A DNA stretch of 64,000 nt from Kalmanozyma brasiliensis GHG001 (lineage: Eukaryota > Basidiomycota > Ustilaginomycetes > Ustilaginales): positions 124,001 through 188,000 of the forward strand of contig NW_015961956.1 in assembly GCF_000497045.1 (NCBI RefSeq). Reading direction: 5' to 3'. Of this stretch, positions 18,717 through 27,268 are shown piece after piece (the stretch's first letter is position 1; every line of letters starts with the position of its first letter). A program made the position numbers and the translations under genes. The notes below the pieces were generated by a model. It was not told the DNA's origin. It did not search any database and was given only the letters and a program-made list of their open reading frames with translations.

Positions 18717-21083
18717 ATGGTCGCCCGTCCCCGTCGCCCACTCATCTCCCTCGAAGCGCAGCTCCAGCAACTCACCCTCTTCTCCGACCTCGACGCGGAC
18801 GCCGAGAACCTCGAGCAACTCGGACCCATCATCAAATCCCTCGACGAAGCGCGTCAACAAGATGCCTTCTTGCGTCACCTCAAAACCTTTGTTCGCGAAA
18901 AGGACCGGGAGATCGAAGCGGTGTGCGATGCGAACCACACCGAGTTCGTCGATGCCGTCGACAAACTTCTCAAAGTGCGCACGGGCACGGTGACGCTCAA
19001 GCATCGTATTGGGGAGCTGAACGAGGATGTCCAAGCGGGTGGCTCTTCGCTCGGCGGGAAGAAGAGGCAATTGTTGGAGACGCAACGTACAGCAGCAAAT
19101 GTCGGGGAGGCAATTGCGGCGTTGCAGGTGTGTTTGCGAGTCCTCGACATGGCTAATCGCGCAGACGGGTTGATTGCGGATAAAAAGTACTACGCAGCGC
19201 TGCGCAGTTTGCAGGAGCTGGAGAACGTGCATCTGCGTGGACTGCTGCATCACGAGTTTGCACGCCACATGCTCGATGGGATCCCGCAGATGCGTGGGCA
19301 GGTCAAAGCGGCCGTGACGCGAGAGATGAAGGAGTGGCTGTTCGAAGTTCGGGAGAAGTCGAGAACGGTGGGGCAACTGGCGTTGGAAACCATGGAGAAC
19401 AGGCAGAAGCGATGGCGAGTCAAGACGCAACGCGATCCCCTGTTGCGGCTGGCAAAGGTCAATAGCGCCATCGAGTTGGTCGTCAACGAACGGGCGGAGC
19501 ACAACTTTGTCGACAACGATCGGGTCAGTATCGACTTTCGACCGTTATACCAGTGCATCCATATTTATGATGCGCTGGATCTGCGAGAGGAACTGCAGAG
19601 CTCGTACCACGAAGATCGACGAGCACAGGCCAACCTACTCCTCACCCAGGGACTCACATTCGATGCTGCCAACAGCACCTTTCCTCCCTTGCTCGAGGAG
19701 ATGGTCGGCTTCTTTCTCGTAGAACACCACGTGCTGCAGACAACACCATCCGGGTTTCGCTCCGAGGCAGAGGTCGACGATCTGTGGGACACCATGTGCA
19801 GTCGGGTGTGCGACATTGTCTCTCTCGCGCTCCGCGAGTGTCGGGACACCAAAGTGTACATCTCTGCGAAAGCAGCCATTCAGGTGTTCATCCAGACGTT
19901 GGAAGGATACTCTTTCCCGGTGGCCAAACTCAATTCGCTCCTCCTGACGCTGTTTGAGCGGTACGCGCAGTTGCTGCGGGACCGTTTCTCGCGGGATTTC
20001 CAACAGGCCATGCGCGAAACGCAACATCAACCCATGATCGTATCGAACGCCGACGAACTGTCAAAAGTGCTTAGCGTCGCATGGCTCAAACCTGGGGACG
20101 AGGGTCTTTTGCGAAACTCCCAATTCCCGCTTTCACTGCCGTTCAGTCAAACCTACCCGCTGTGTTGCATGGACATCCGCAACCTCGTCGATCAGTACTA
20201 CCACTTCTCGGACGGCTTTGCGTTTACGCGCGAGATCGACGAGATCTTATCCAAAAGCCTCGACTCGTTGCTCATCCAACAGGTCTCGAATGGCATCCGC
20301 CAATCCCTTTCGTCTACGGAGGTGAACCTGCCTCAGATCGCACAGATCGTGGTCAACGCCGAACACTTCAATTTGGCGTGTGTGCAGATTGAGGCGTTGC
20401 TCGAGCGGATGCGCGCCGGCGAGGGACGCGGGGGAGGGGTGCGATTGGATGCCAGTCGTCATTTCGTTGCCACACTGCGGATTGCAGAGGACAAGATCAA
20501 CGGTGCTTTCGCGGGGAAGCTCGATCAATTCTTGGGGTTGGCAGAGTACGATTTTGCTCCCCCAACGATGCGCGCAACAGCTCCGACAGCCGCAGGCTCG
20601 CCCTGGTTGCAAGACACGCTGGAATGGCTCCACACCATGATGGAGAGCGTCCTCGTGCTACTACCCGCCCAAGTCAGGGAGAAGGTCTACACCGCCGCCT
20701 ATGCGCATTTGACCAGCTGTCTGGTGGACAAACACCTGCTCAGTCCCGATACCACCGCTGTCAATGCGGGAGGGCTGCAGGTGTTGAACGCGGACATAGG
20801 ATATCTTGCCACCAACGCGGAGAAGGACGGTGTAGAAGCGGGAGTGTTTGCCCCGACCAAGCAGTTGTTGGAGGTGGTGCTGAGAGAGAAGGTGGGAGAG
20901 TACGTGCAGGGACTCCAGACGGGTAGGGGGAGGGAGGAGTGGGCGAAGTTGGATGGGAGGAGGTTGGTGGGTCTGTTGGAGAGGCTGGGGCGAGGGGCGA
21001 GGGGTGGCGAGGAGGCGGCGAGGAGACAGAGGGAGAGAGAGACGTTGGTTCGCGCGTTGCAAGGCGGATTGAGGAGGATGTAG
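18717..21083 (+). CDS. SEC15: Exocyst complex component Sec15
   Basis: The 788-residue protein matches the Sec15 family over its full length and is close to the usual family size (about 800-900). The N-terminal part (about 1-160) is helical and charged, with the family-typical start (SDLDADAENLEQLGPIIKSL) and a region around KKYYAALRSLQELENVH conserved in Sec15. The C-terminal part contains the expected pattern around YYHFSDGF. Sec15 is an octameric exocyst subunit that binds the Rab GTPase Sec4/Rab11 on secretory vesicles and helps tether them at growth sites such as the hyphal tip or bud. The ATG at 18717 sits in CACCATGG. No intron is needed. Confidence 0.93.
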   Translation: MVARPRRPLISLEAQLQQLTLFSDLDADAENLEQLGPIIKSLDEARQQDAFLRHLKTFVREKDREIEAVCDANHTEFVDAVDKLLKVRTGTVTLKHRIGELNEDVQAGGSSLGGKKRQLLETQRTAANVGEAIAALQVCLRVLDMANRADGLIADKKYYAALRSLQELENVHLRGLLHHEFARHMLDGIPQMRGQVKAAVTREMKEWLFEVREKSRTVGQLALETMENRQKRWRVKTQRDPLLRLAKVNSAIELVVNERAEHNFVDNDRVSIDFRPLYQCIHIYDALDLREELQSSYHEDRRAQANLLLTQGLTFDAANSTFPPLLEEMVGFFLVEHHVLQTTPSGFRSEAEVDDLWDTMCSRVCDIVSLALRECRDTKVYISAKAAIQVFIQTLEGYSFPVAKLNSLLLTLFERYAQLLRDRFSRDFQQAMRETQHQPMIVSNADELSKVLSVAWLKPGDEGLLRNSQFPLSLPFSQTYPLCCMDIRNLVDQYYHFSDGFAFTREIDEILSKSLDSLLIQQVSNGIRQSLSSTEVNLPQIAQIVVNAEHFNLACVQIEALLERMRAGEGRGGGVRLDASRHFVATLRIAEDKINGAFAGKLDQFLGLAEYDFAPPTMRATAPTAAGSPWLQDTLEWLHTMMESVLVLLPAQVREKVYTAAYAHLTSCLVDKHLLSPDTTAVNAGGLQVLNADIGYLATNAEKDGVEAGVFAPTKQLLEVVLREKVGEYVQGLQTGRGREEWAKLDGRRLVGLLERLGRGARGGEEAARRQRERETLVRALQGGLRRM

Positions 21084-21425
21084 CCCAGCAGCACTTGATT
21101 CACAGACACGTCAGCAGAATCGATCTCTCAGATGCTTTGCGCCACAGACGAGTGAGGGTGATGTATCACATGAGGATGAGGAAGAGATGACTTTTGGATG
21201 AGGGTCTTGGTGAGAACGTACACAGGGCGAAGCGGATCATGGCCAGCACGGACCGCTGTCGCCCATTTTCGACAGGGAGGGTCATCATCTTTCGTGAGAG
21301 TGAGTGAGAAACGAGCAGTACGATGGACGCAGACCATCGCACAAACAAAGCGGTCGAAATCGAAGTGAAACAGAGCGCCTCGTAGCGGGGGAAATATGAT
21401 CGAGAGCAATCGTGGCTTTGCACGC
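21084..21425. other. Convergent intergenic region SEC15 / DPBB gene
   Basis: About 340 bases between two gene ends. I see no further gene; it should hold both 3' UTRs. Confidence 0.55.
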
Positions 21426-22541
21426 CTAGACGAATCGCCAGCTGATCCCATCGAGCACGCCCTTATCCTTGTTATCGAGCTGCTCAAACACGCCCGGAGA
21501 GCAGTCCAGACTGGTCTTCTCGCATCCGGGGCATTCATCGGTCGCAAACGCATAGGCCTTCTTGCCGTTCCAGGAGATCTCGACCTTCTTGCCGCAGAGC
21601 GAGTTGTTGTTCGGGTTGCCATCGGAGGGGTTGTACTGCTCGAACAGGTCGCGCGAGATGGCGACGATCGGGTCGTTGTCCGCGTTGGTGATGCCGCATG
21701 CGCCCAGGCCGGTGTTGTAGAACGTCGCCCGGCCGGAGAAGGGGGAGGCGGTGTAGAGGGAGATGGTCGAGGGAGCAGAGTCGGTGGTGAAGGAGGGGAT
21801 TGTGTAGCCGTTGATGCTGTTGGAGGCGTCCGAGCTATTTGAGGATGGAGAGGTGTAGGACTGGGATTGAGGCTTGGGCTGCTTGACCATCTTGGGCTGC
21901 GATTGAGGCTGCGGCTGGGGTTTGGGCTGCGGCGCCTGGATGTCGTCGGAGTGATCGTCGTCCTCGCAGTCGTCCTCGCTGGGCTGCTCGGACTGCTGCT
22001 GCTGCTGTTGCTGCTGTTGAGGCTGCGACTGCTGCTGCTGCTTCTGCTTGTCACCAGACTGATCCTTGTCCTCCTTCTTGTCCTCCTTTTTGTCATCCTT
22101 CGGAGTCTCCTGAGGGGAGTTCTTGGCAGCGTTGTTGCCCGACTGGTCCTGGTTCGGCTTCTCGTCCTCCTTGGGGGCCGCCTGAGGGGAGTTCTTAGCA
22201 GCATCACCGCCATCACCGTTGTTACCTTTCCCAGCATCGCTACCACCAGTGAAACCCTTGAGATACGTCTTGAGGCTCTCAGCATCGCCGTACTCCTCAT
22301 AGTGCTTGAGCGCGGCCTCGAGAGCGTGCAGCTGTGATTCGTAGCCGTCGTGACTGGTGACGTCGCCATGGTCGTTGCGGCGATGGATATGGATGGGAGT
22401 CTGGCGGTGACCGTGGATGACGTTGCCGCCGGCGCGAGCGTGAATGGAAGTGGAGCGGATGGGACGGGCGGTGGAGAGCGAGACGAGGGACACCGCCGTG
22501 ACCAGCACGGCGATGATGGGGTAGATGCGGAAGGAGACCAT
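21426..22541 (-). CDS. Secreted protein with C-terminal RlpA-like double-psi beta-barrel
   Basis: The start is taken at ATG 22541 because it opens a clear signal peptide (VSFRIYPIIAVLVTAVSLVS), giving 371 residues; a longer frame upstream adds only leader-like sequence. The middle (about 85-225) is extremely hydrophilic, with an imperfectly repeated unit (AAKNSPQ ... DQSG, twice), Lys/Asp/Glu runs, a long Gln run encoded by CTG/TTG repeats on the plus strand near 21990-22050, and an acidic patch. The C-terminal 110 residues form the double-psi beta-barrel typical of fungal RlpA-like/barwin-like secreted proteins: GRATFYNTGLGACG, LCGKKVEI, TDECPGC, LDCSPGVFEQL and a final GISWRFV, with the paired cysteines present. 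Such domains bind or modify polysaccharide or inhibit host proteins; enzymatic activity is not evident. A TATA-like box lies at about 22770. Confidence 0.85.
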   Translation of the reverse strand: MVSFRIYPIIAVLVTAVSLVSLSTARPIRSTSIHARAGGNVIHGHRQTPIHIHRRNDHGDVTSHDGYESQLHALEAALKHYEEYGDAESLKTYLKGFTGGSDAGKGNNGDGGDAAKNSPQAAPKEDEKPNQDQSGNNAAKNSPQETPKDDKKEDKKEDKDQSGDKQKQQQQSQPQQQQQQQQQSEQPSEDDCEDDDHSDDIQAPQPKPQPQPQSQPKMVKQPKPQSQSYTSPSSNSSDASNSINGYTIPSFTTDSAPSTISLYTASPFSGRATFYNTGLGACGITNADNDPIVAISRDLFEQYNPSDGNPNNNSLCGKKVEISWNGKKAYAFATDECPGCEKTSLDCSPGVFEQLDNKDKGVLDGISWRFV

Positions 22542-23801
22542 TGTTGCGGGATTGGACGAATGTAAGGAGGATGGAAGACGTCGAAGACCTGTATGCGCAG
22601 CACGACAAGCCAAAAGGAGGAGGTGCAACGCTGGTAGCGAAGATCTCTACAGGCGGATCTGGGTCGAATTGGAGACAAGAGCGGTTGATGTTAGTACAGG
22701 GACAAGTAGAGAAGCGAGATCTTGTGGTCAGCGTCTGGGGAGAAGGGGGAAGGAATCGAGCTGGGCAGCGCGTCTTATATGCCTCTGAAGCCCCCCGCCT
22801 TGCGGTGTGCGGAGAAGGGCGGCATGAAACGCGGAGAGGGCCACGGTTCCGCGTTGGCGCATGCGTCGCACTTTGCTGCGCCGAACAGCCTGGGCGGATC
22901 AGCCGTCTGATGCACGTGTCGCGACGTGTACTTACAAAGGCTTTGAGTCCTGCGCAGCTCTAGAAGAACGAGACAAAGACCTGTGCGGGATCAAGCAAGG
23001 CAGTTGCGCCGGAAGAACCCCGAAAAACGAGGGTGCAAGCAGCGCCGTTCGCGAGCGGAGGATGCATGCGCCATCACGAGCGAGAACACGCCGAAAGCGG
23101 TTGAGCAGAAAGTGCGGGAAGTGGGTGGATGCGTCAGTCACAATCAGTGCTCGTGCTGACAAGCTCGAAGATCGCGTGCTTGCATCATCAGTCCATCTTC
23201 GAGATGTGAAGCAGCTTACGCTCTATGATCACATACCGATTGAGCAAGAAAGACAATGCGGGACAGAATGGATGTGAAGGTGACGGTGCAGAAGAAGTGT
23301 GCGCAGCGAGCGAGGGGCGAAGAGAAGCGAGGCGAAAGAGAAGGAGGAATGGGCGATCAACAAGGTTCAAGGGGGTATCCCCTCGAAGTTTGTCTTGCGC
23401 CCATCGAATCTTATATACCTGATCACACATGCACGGGTTGCTTCCCTTTGACGAGAATGTGACTGTGCAGAAGAAGCTTTCGGAGGTCTCGCCGACGCTT
23501 TCGATTCACCTATCGGCGCCCGCCTCAATGCATTCACAAGATTGGTGACGATTCAAAGGGCAGCAGCACGTTCTCACGCTTCCCACCCACCTCAGACCGA
23601 AACACTGCAACGCCCAGATGAAATCGCTGCAGAGCACAAAAGAATGACGCTTGACGACGGTCGATAAAATCCCCTTCATCTCGCTTTGCGTATTCACACC
23701 CCACCTGCCTTTATCAAGGTGCTTCTCCGACGGAACATTTACACGCACGAAACACACCTCCTCGGTCATCGGACACAACATCTTACGATTTCGATCTAAG
23801 C
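22542..23801. other. Intergenic region with a possible orphan promoter
   Basis: This interval separates the DPBB gene from the 3' end of the fusion gene; both are on the minus strand. A second TATA-type motif (GTATATAAG) occurs on the minus strand at 23418-23410 with a pyrimidine-rich stretch after it and a GTATGT splice-donor-like site near 23228. It may mark a distal promoter or 5' UTR exon for the DPBB gene, or a non-coding transcript. No conserved protein is encoded. Confidence 0.35.
22769..22777 (-). promoter_or_regulatory. TATA-like box of the DPBB secreted-protein gene
   Basis: The plus strand reads tcttatatg, so the minus strand carries CATATAAGA, about 230 bases upstream of the ATG at 22541. 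Position and strand suit a core promoter for the secreted protein gene. Confidence 0.4.
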
Positions 23802-26666
23802 CTAAGCGAAAACCCACCCATCCTGTCCATCAACCCAAGCAGCCAGCTCCTGACTCTGGTTGGCCTGCTGGAACCTCATTTTTGCCTCGGCCTCCTCCTC
23901 GCCGCTCTGGAGCAGCTTGACGCCAAACCCACCGCCACCCACGCGCGTCTCGTAGCACTTGAACCCGGCATTCTCGAGCTCGCTGATCAGCTCGCGCACC
24001 TGTTCCTCCGGGAAGTCGTCCGGGAGGAGCGTGACAGCACAGCCTCCGCCACCGGCGCCCGTGAGCTTGGTCGCCAGCTCCGTGGGGGCGAAGCTCTCCG
24101 TCTTGTTCTTGATCAGTTCGAGCGCCGGGTGGCTCACTTCCAATCCAACGAGTTCCGTGTGATTTTGTTTGATGAGATCGCGCAGCTGTGCGACGAGCTG
24201 CGTGCGCTCGAGACCCGAGCTGCCGCTGAGAAGGTGCTTGGCCGCGTCGGCGATCGTCTGGATGCGCGCCAGAGCGGCGTTGACGCGGGTCGGGTCAGAC
24301 TCCTTCTGAGAGGCAACGTGGGCGATGAGCTTCTTGCCCTCGCGCCCAACACAGCTGTCGACGATGAGGAAACGGAACGACGAGAAACCCTTGAGCTTTT
24401 CCATCGAGTTGACAGTGAGCGTGTTGCTAGGGTGAGCACGGGTAAAGGCGATAGCGCCGCCGTGGACGGCAACTGAGTTATCCACGCCCGAGGGAGTGCC
24501 GTGAATTACCTTCTCGGAAAGGAACGCCCACTGGTTGACGTACGCCGAGTGGTCTGCAGACACTTCGTTAGCAGGCGCAGGGATGCGGCCGTACAAGATG
24601 GTGAGAGCCGCAGCAACACATGAGCTGAGCGCAGCACTGGATCCGAGGCCAGCACCAATCGGCAGAGCCGAACGCAGCACAAAGGCCTGAGCTCGAGCAT
24701 CAGACTCGCCAACGATGCACATGTACAGCACGAGGAAGGCGATCGAAGCGGCATGGCTCCTCTCGCTCTCGTTGACCGTGTCGCCGACGACCTTCTCGAT
24801 GGCGCTGACCAGTCCGGCGTCCAGCGAGTCAGGAACAGCGCCGCTGGCCTGGATCGACTTGGGCACGGCTGACCAGGGCAGCTCCTTGATGTTCCAAGTG
24901 TGGATCACACCGAGGTCAGGCAAGTCGAGCGAGATGTTGCCGTCTTCACGCGGAGAGACACTGGCATAGCAACGCAGCGCCACGGATCCAGCGACAGCAG
25001 TGACACCATGCACCACGGCATGCTCGCCGAAGAGAATCACCTTGCCAGGGGCGCTGACAACGACGGAGGTCGGCGGCGGATGATCCTGGGCGAGGCGAGG
25101 TTCCCCTTCACCGCCGCGAGTCTCGAGCTTTGCGCGGTTCATATCGTCGACCAAGCTGCCGACCTTGTCCTGCTGAGCGGGCTCGCCGGTATGCAAAGGG
25201 GTGCGCTCGTACGCGATGGGATCTGGCGATGCGGCGCGGGAGCTCTCGGTGGTGGATCCGAGGTGGGTCGATCGGCTTGAGGGCTTGCGGCGGATAGCAC
25301 CGGCCTGGAGCAGAGCGTTCTCAAGATCATCGAGCAAGTCTCGCTCGTCCTCGATACCGACACAGAGACGGATGAGGTCCTCGGGCATGCCTCGAGCAGC
25401 ACGCACCTTGGGGTCGATGGAGGCGTGCGACATGAGACAGGGCATCGAGATGAGACTGTTGACGCATCCGAACGAGACCGAGATGCCCCACAGACGGGTG
25501 GCGCCGACGATGCGTTCCGAGAGCGCCTTGTCGCCAGTGGTGAAGCTGAGCACCGAACCAGGTCCAGCAGCCTGCTTGTCGTGCACCGCCTTGGAAGGGT
25601 GAGATGCAAGGCCTGGGTAGTTGACCTTGAAACCGAGCGAGTCGAGGTAGTGAGCGACGGTGATGGCCGAAGCCTGTTGACGATCCATGCGTACAGCGAG
25701 GGTCTTGATACCACGAAGCAGGAGGAACGAGTCCATGGGAGTGAGGGCGTTGCCGATCGAGTTGATGGTGAAAGCAATCTGCTTGCCAAGGTCGTCACGG
25801 TCGCAAGCAATCACACCGGCCATAAGATCGTGGTGGCCGGAGAGGTACTTGGTGCCCGAGTCGTAGACGACATCCACACCGAGCTCGAGTGGACGCATGA
25901 GGTAGGGTGACATCATGGTGTTGTCCACAACGACAACGGCATCGGGCGCCCACTTTTTAGCGGCGGCAGCGCATCTCCGAAGATCGCAAATCTTGAGACA
26001 GGGGTTGGTGGGCGTTTCGAGGAGGACCATGCTCACCTTGCCGCACTTGCCGGCAGCAGCGTCTTGGCTTCGCTTCTGGAGCATCTCCTCCACCTTGGAG
26101 GCGTCGGTGGTGTCGACGTGGTCGGTGTGAATGTTCTGATGCGAAGCGAGGTAGCCGAGAAGACGGTTGGTACCACCGTACAGGTCGTCACCGGCGATGA
26201 TGCGCTCGCCCGCCTTGACAATGCGGGTGATGACATCGAGACAGGCCATACCGCTCGAGACGGCAAAGCTGTACTTGCAGTTCTGGAGCTGGCAGAGATG
26301 GTGCTGGAGCATGGAACGAGTAGGGTTGCCCGAACGAGAGTAGTCGAACTCGGCACCGGGAAGACCCTTGAAGGTGGCGGACATGTAGATGGGGGTCGAC
26401 GAGGAGCCATACTGATCCTTGTGGTTGGGATCGTCTACGGTGGCACACTGAGTGGCAAAGCGGTAGCCGTTGGGGCCACGACGGTCCTTGTGCGAGACAA
26501 AGGGAAGCTTGTCCTCATCGCCAATGTCGGAGGGCTCGGGGGACGTAGGGATGGAAGAGTCGAGCGAGGCGACGGACGAGGCAATGTCGGTGCCGTCGGT
26601 GCCGAAGGGGGTGACGGTAGACGCCTGAGATGACGAGACGCTGTAGGCGTCGCGAGGGATGGACAT
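23802..26666 (-). CDS. Fusion protein: cystathionine beta-lyase-type PLP enzyme + mevalonate kinase
   Basis: A single 954-residue frame from ATG 26666. Residues about 55-455 are a Cys/Met-metabolism PLP enzyme closest to fungal cystathionine beta-lyase: FDYSRSGNPTR (107-117), AVSSGMACLDV (135-145), the DDLYGGTNRLL block (160-170) and the PLP-binding Lys273 in SGTKYLSGHHDLMAGVI. Residues about 535-920 are a GHMP kinase with all mevalonate kinase motifs: APGKVILFGEHAVVHG (539-554), PIGAGLGSSAALS (669-681), GTPSGVDNSV with the catalytic Asp729, and KLTGAGGGGC (867-876). The roughly 75-residue linker is Ser/Glu/Pro-rich and contains one Met (509) from which the kinase could be made alone. The first activity cleaves cystathionine to homocysteine; the second phosphorylates mevalonate for sterols and prenyl groups. 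Both catalytic centres look intact. No stop, frameshift or obvious intron separates them. Each domain is secure; that they form one polypeptide in vivo is inferred from the frame. Confidence 0.9.
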   Translation of the reverse strand: MSIPRDAYSVSSSQASTVTPFGTDGTDIASSVASLDSSIPTSPEPSDIGDEDKLPFVSHKDRRGPNGYRFATQCATVDDPNHKDQYGSSSTPIYMSATFKGLPGAEFDYSRSGNPTRSMLQHHLCQLQNCKYSFAVSSGMACLDVITRIVKAGERIIAGDDLYGGTNRLLGYLASHQNIHTDHVDTTDASKVEEMLQKRSQDAAAGKCGKVSMVLLETPTNPCLKICDLRRCAAAAKKWAPDAVVVVDNTMMSPYLMRPLELGVDVVYDSGTKYLSGHHDLMAGVIACDRDDLGKQIAFTINSIGNALTPMDSFLLLRGIKTLAVRMDRQQASAITVAHYLDSLGFKVNYPGLASHPSKAVHDKQAAGPGSVLSFTTGDKALSERIVGATRLWGISVSFGCVNSLISMPCLMSHASIDPKVRAARGMPEDLIRLCVGIEDERDLLDDLENALLQAGAIRRKPSSRSTHLGSTTESSRAASPDPIAYERTPLHTGEPAQQDKVGSLVDDMNRAKLETRGGEGEPRLAQDHPPPTSVVVSAPGKVILFGEHAVVHGVTAVAGSVALRCYASVSPREDGNISLDLPDLGVIHTWNIKELPWSAVPKSIQASGAVPDSLDAGLVSAIEKVVGDTVNESERSHAASIAFLVLYMCIVGESDARAQAFVLRSALPIGAGLGSSAALSSCVAAALTILYGRIPAPANEVSADHSAYVNQWAFLSEKVIHGTPSGVDNSVAVHGGAIAFTRAHPSNTLTVNSMEKLKGFSSFRFLIVDSCVGREGKKLIAHVASQKESDPTRVNAALARIQTIADAAKHLLSGSSGLERTQLVAQLRDLIKQNHTELVGLEVSHPALELIKNKTESFAPTELATKLTGAGGGGCAVTLLPDDFPEEQVRELISELENAGFKCYETRVGGGGFGVKLLQSGEEEAEAKMRFQQANQSQELAAWVDGQDGWVFA

Positions 26667-27268
26667 GGTGGGCGACGGAAGAGATGCTGGTGTTGTGTGA
26701 TGGGTGAAGCGAAGGCCTGAGGCGATGTTGTAGGTGGCAAGGAGACTGGTTGGTCAGCCGAAAGAGGGCGATTAGAACGATTCGCCGCTCCTCAGGAAAG
26801 TGTTGCGATGGATCTGCTTCGTATGTGTGTTGTGACAGAGGGATGTGTGTGATGCAATGAAGATGGTTGATGTTGAAGAGGGATGATGTAGGCGGGGCAG
26901 TTGAAGTCAAACCCTGCTTGCTGCCTGTGCCCAGTGATACGAGTCTGTGTGCCTTGCGCTTGGTTGCGGAGGGCGGCGACTCAACCCACCACTCAGGCTC
27001 TCAGGCAGCGAGTCACTTTCTTCCCACACAGCTCAAAGCACTCAATTTCAAATTTTGGCTCAACACTCACGCCTCTCTCTGCGGGCTTTCATGGCGTGCT
27101 TTTGGCCCGTCTCAACCCTAACAAGCCTCGGGTTTAACATTCTGATCTTTTCCTGAATGGTCGGGACTCGGACCCTTCAAAAGGTGTCCAGAGCTGCGCT
27201 GCTTCTCGAGGCACCACCTTTCCCTCAACATCCTATCCGATCTTCTCATTCTCACTTGCAAGTTCACG
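26667..27268. promoter_or_regulatory. Shared divergent promoter region, fusion gene / NXT1
   Basis: About 600 bases separate the ATGs of two divergently transcribed genes, so both promoters must lie here. I did not find a clear TATA box. The strip near 27200-27268 is pyrimidine-rich on the plus strand, fitting an NXT1 leader. Confidence 0.5.

Noticed and set aside
20939..21050. GA-rich tract at the end of SEC15 considered as a repeat element
   Set aside because: It is in-frame coding sequence for a Gly/Glu/Arg-rich C-terminus of Sec15, not a separate repeat.
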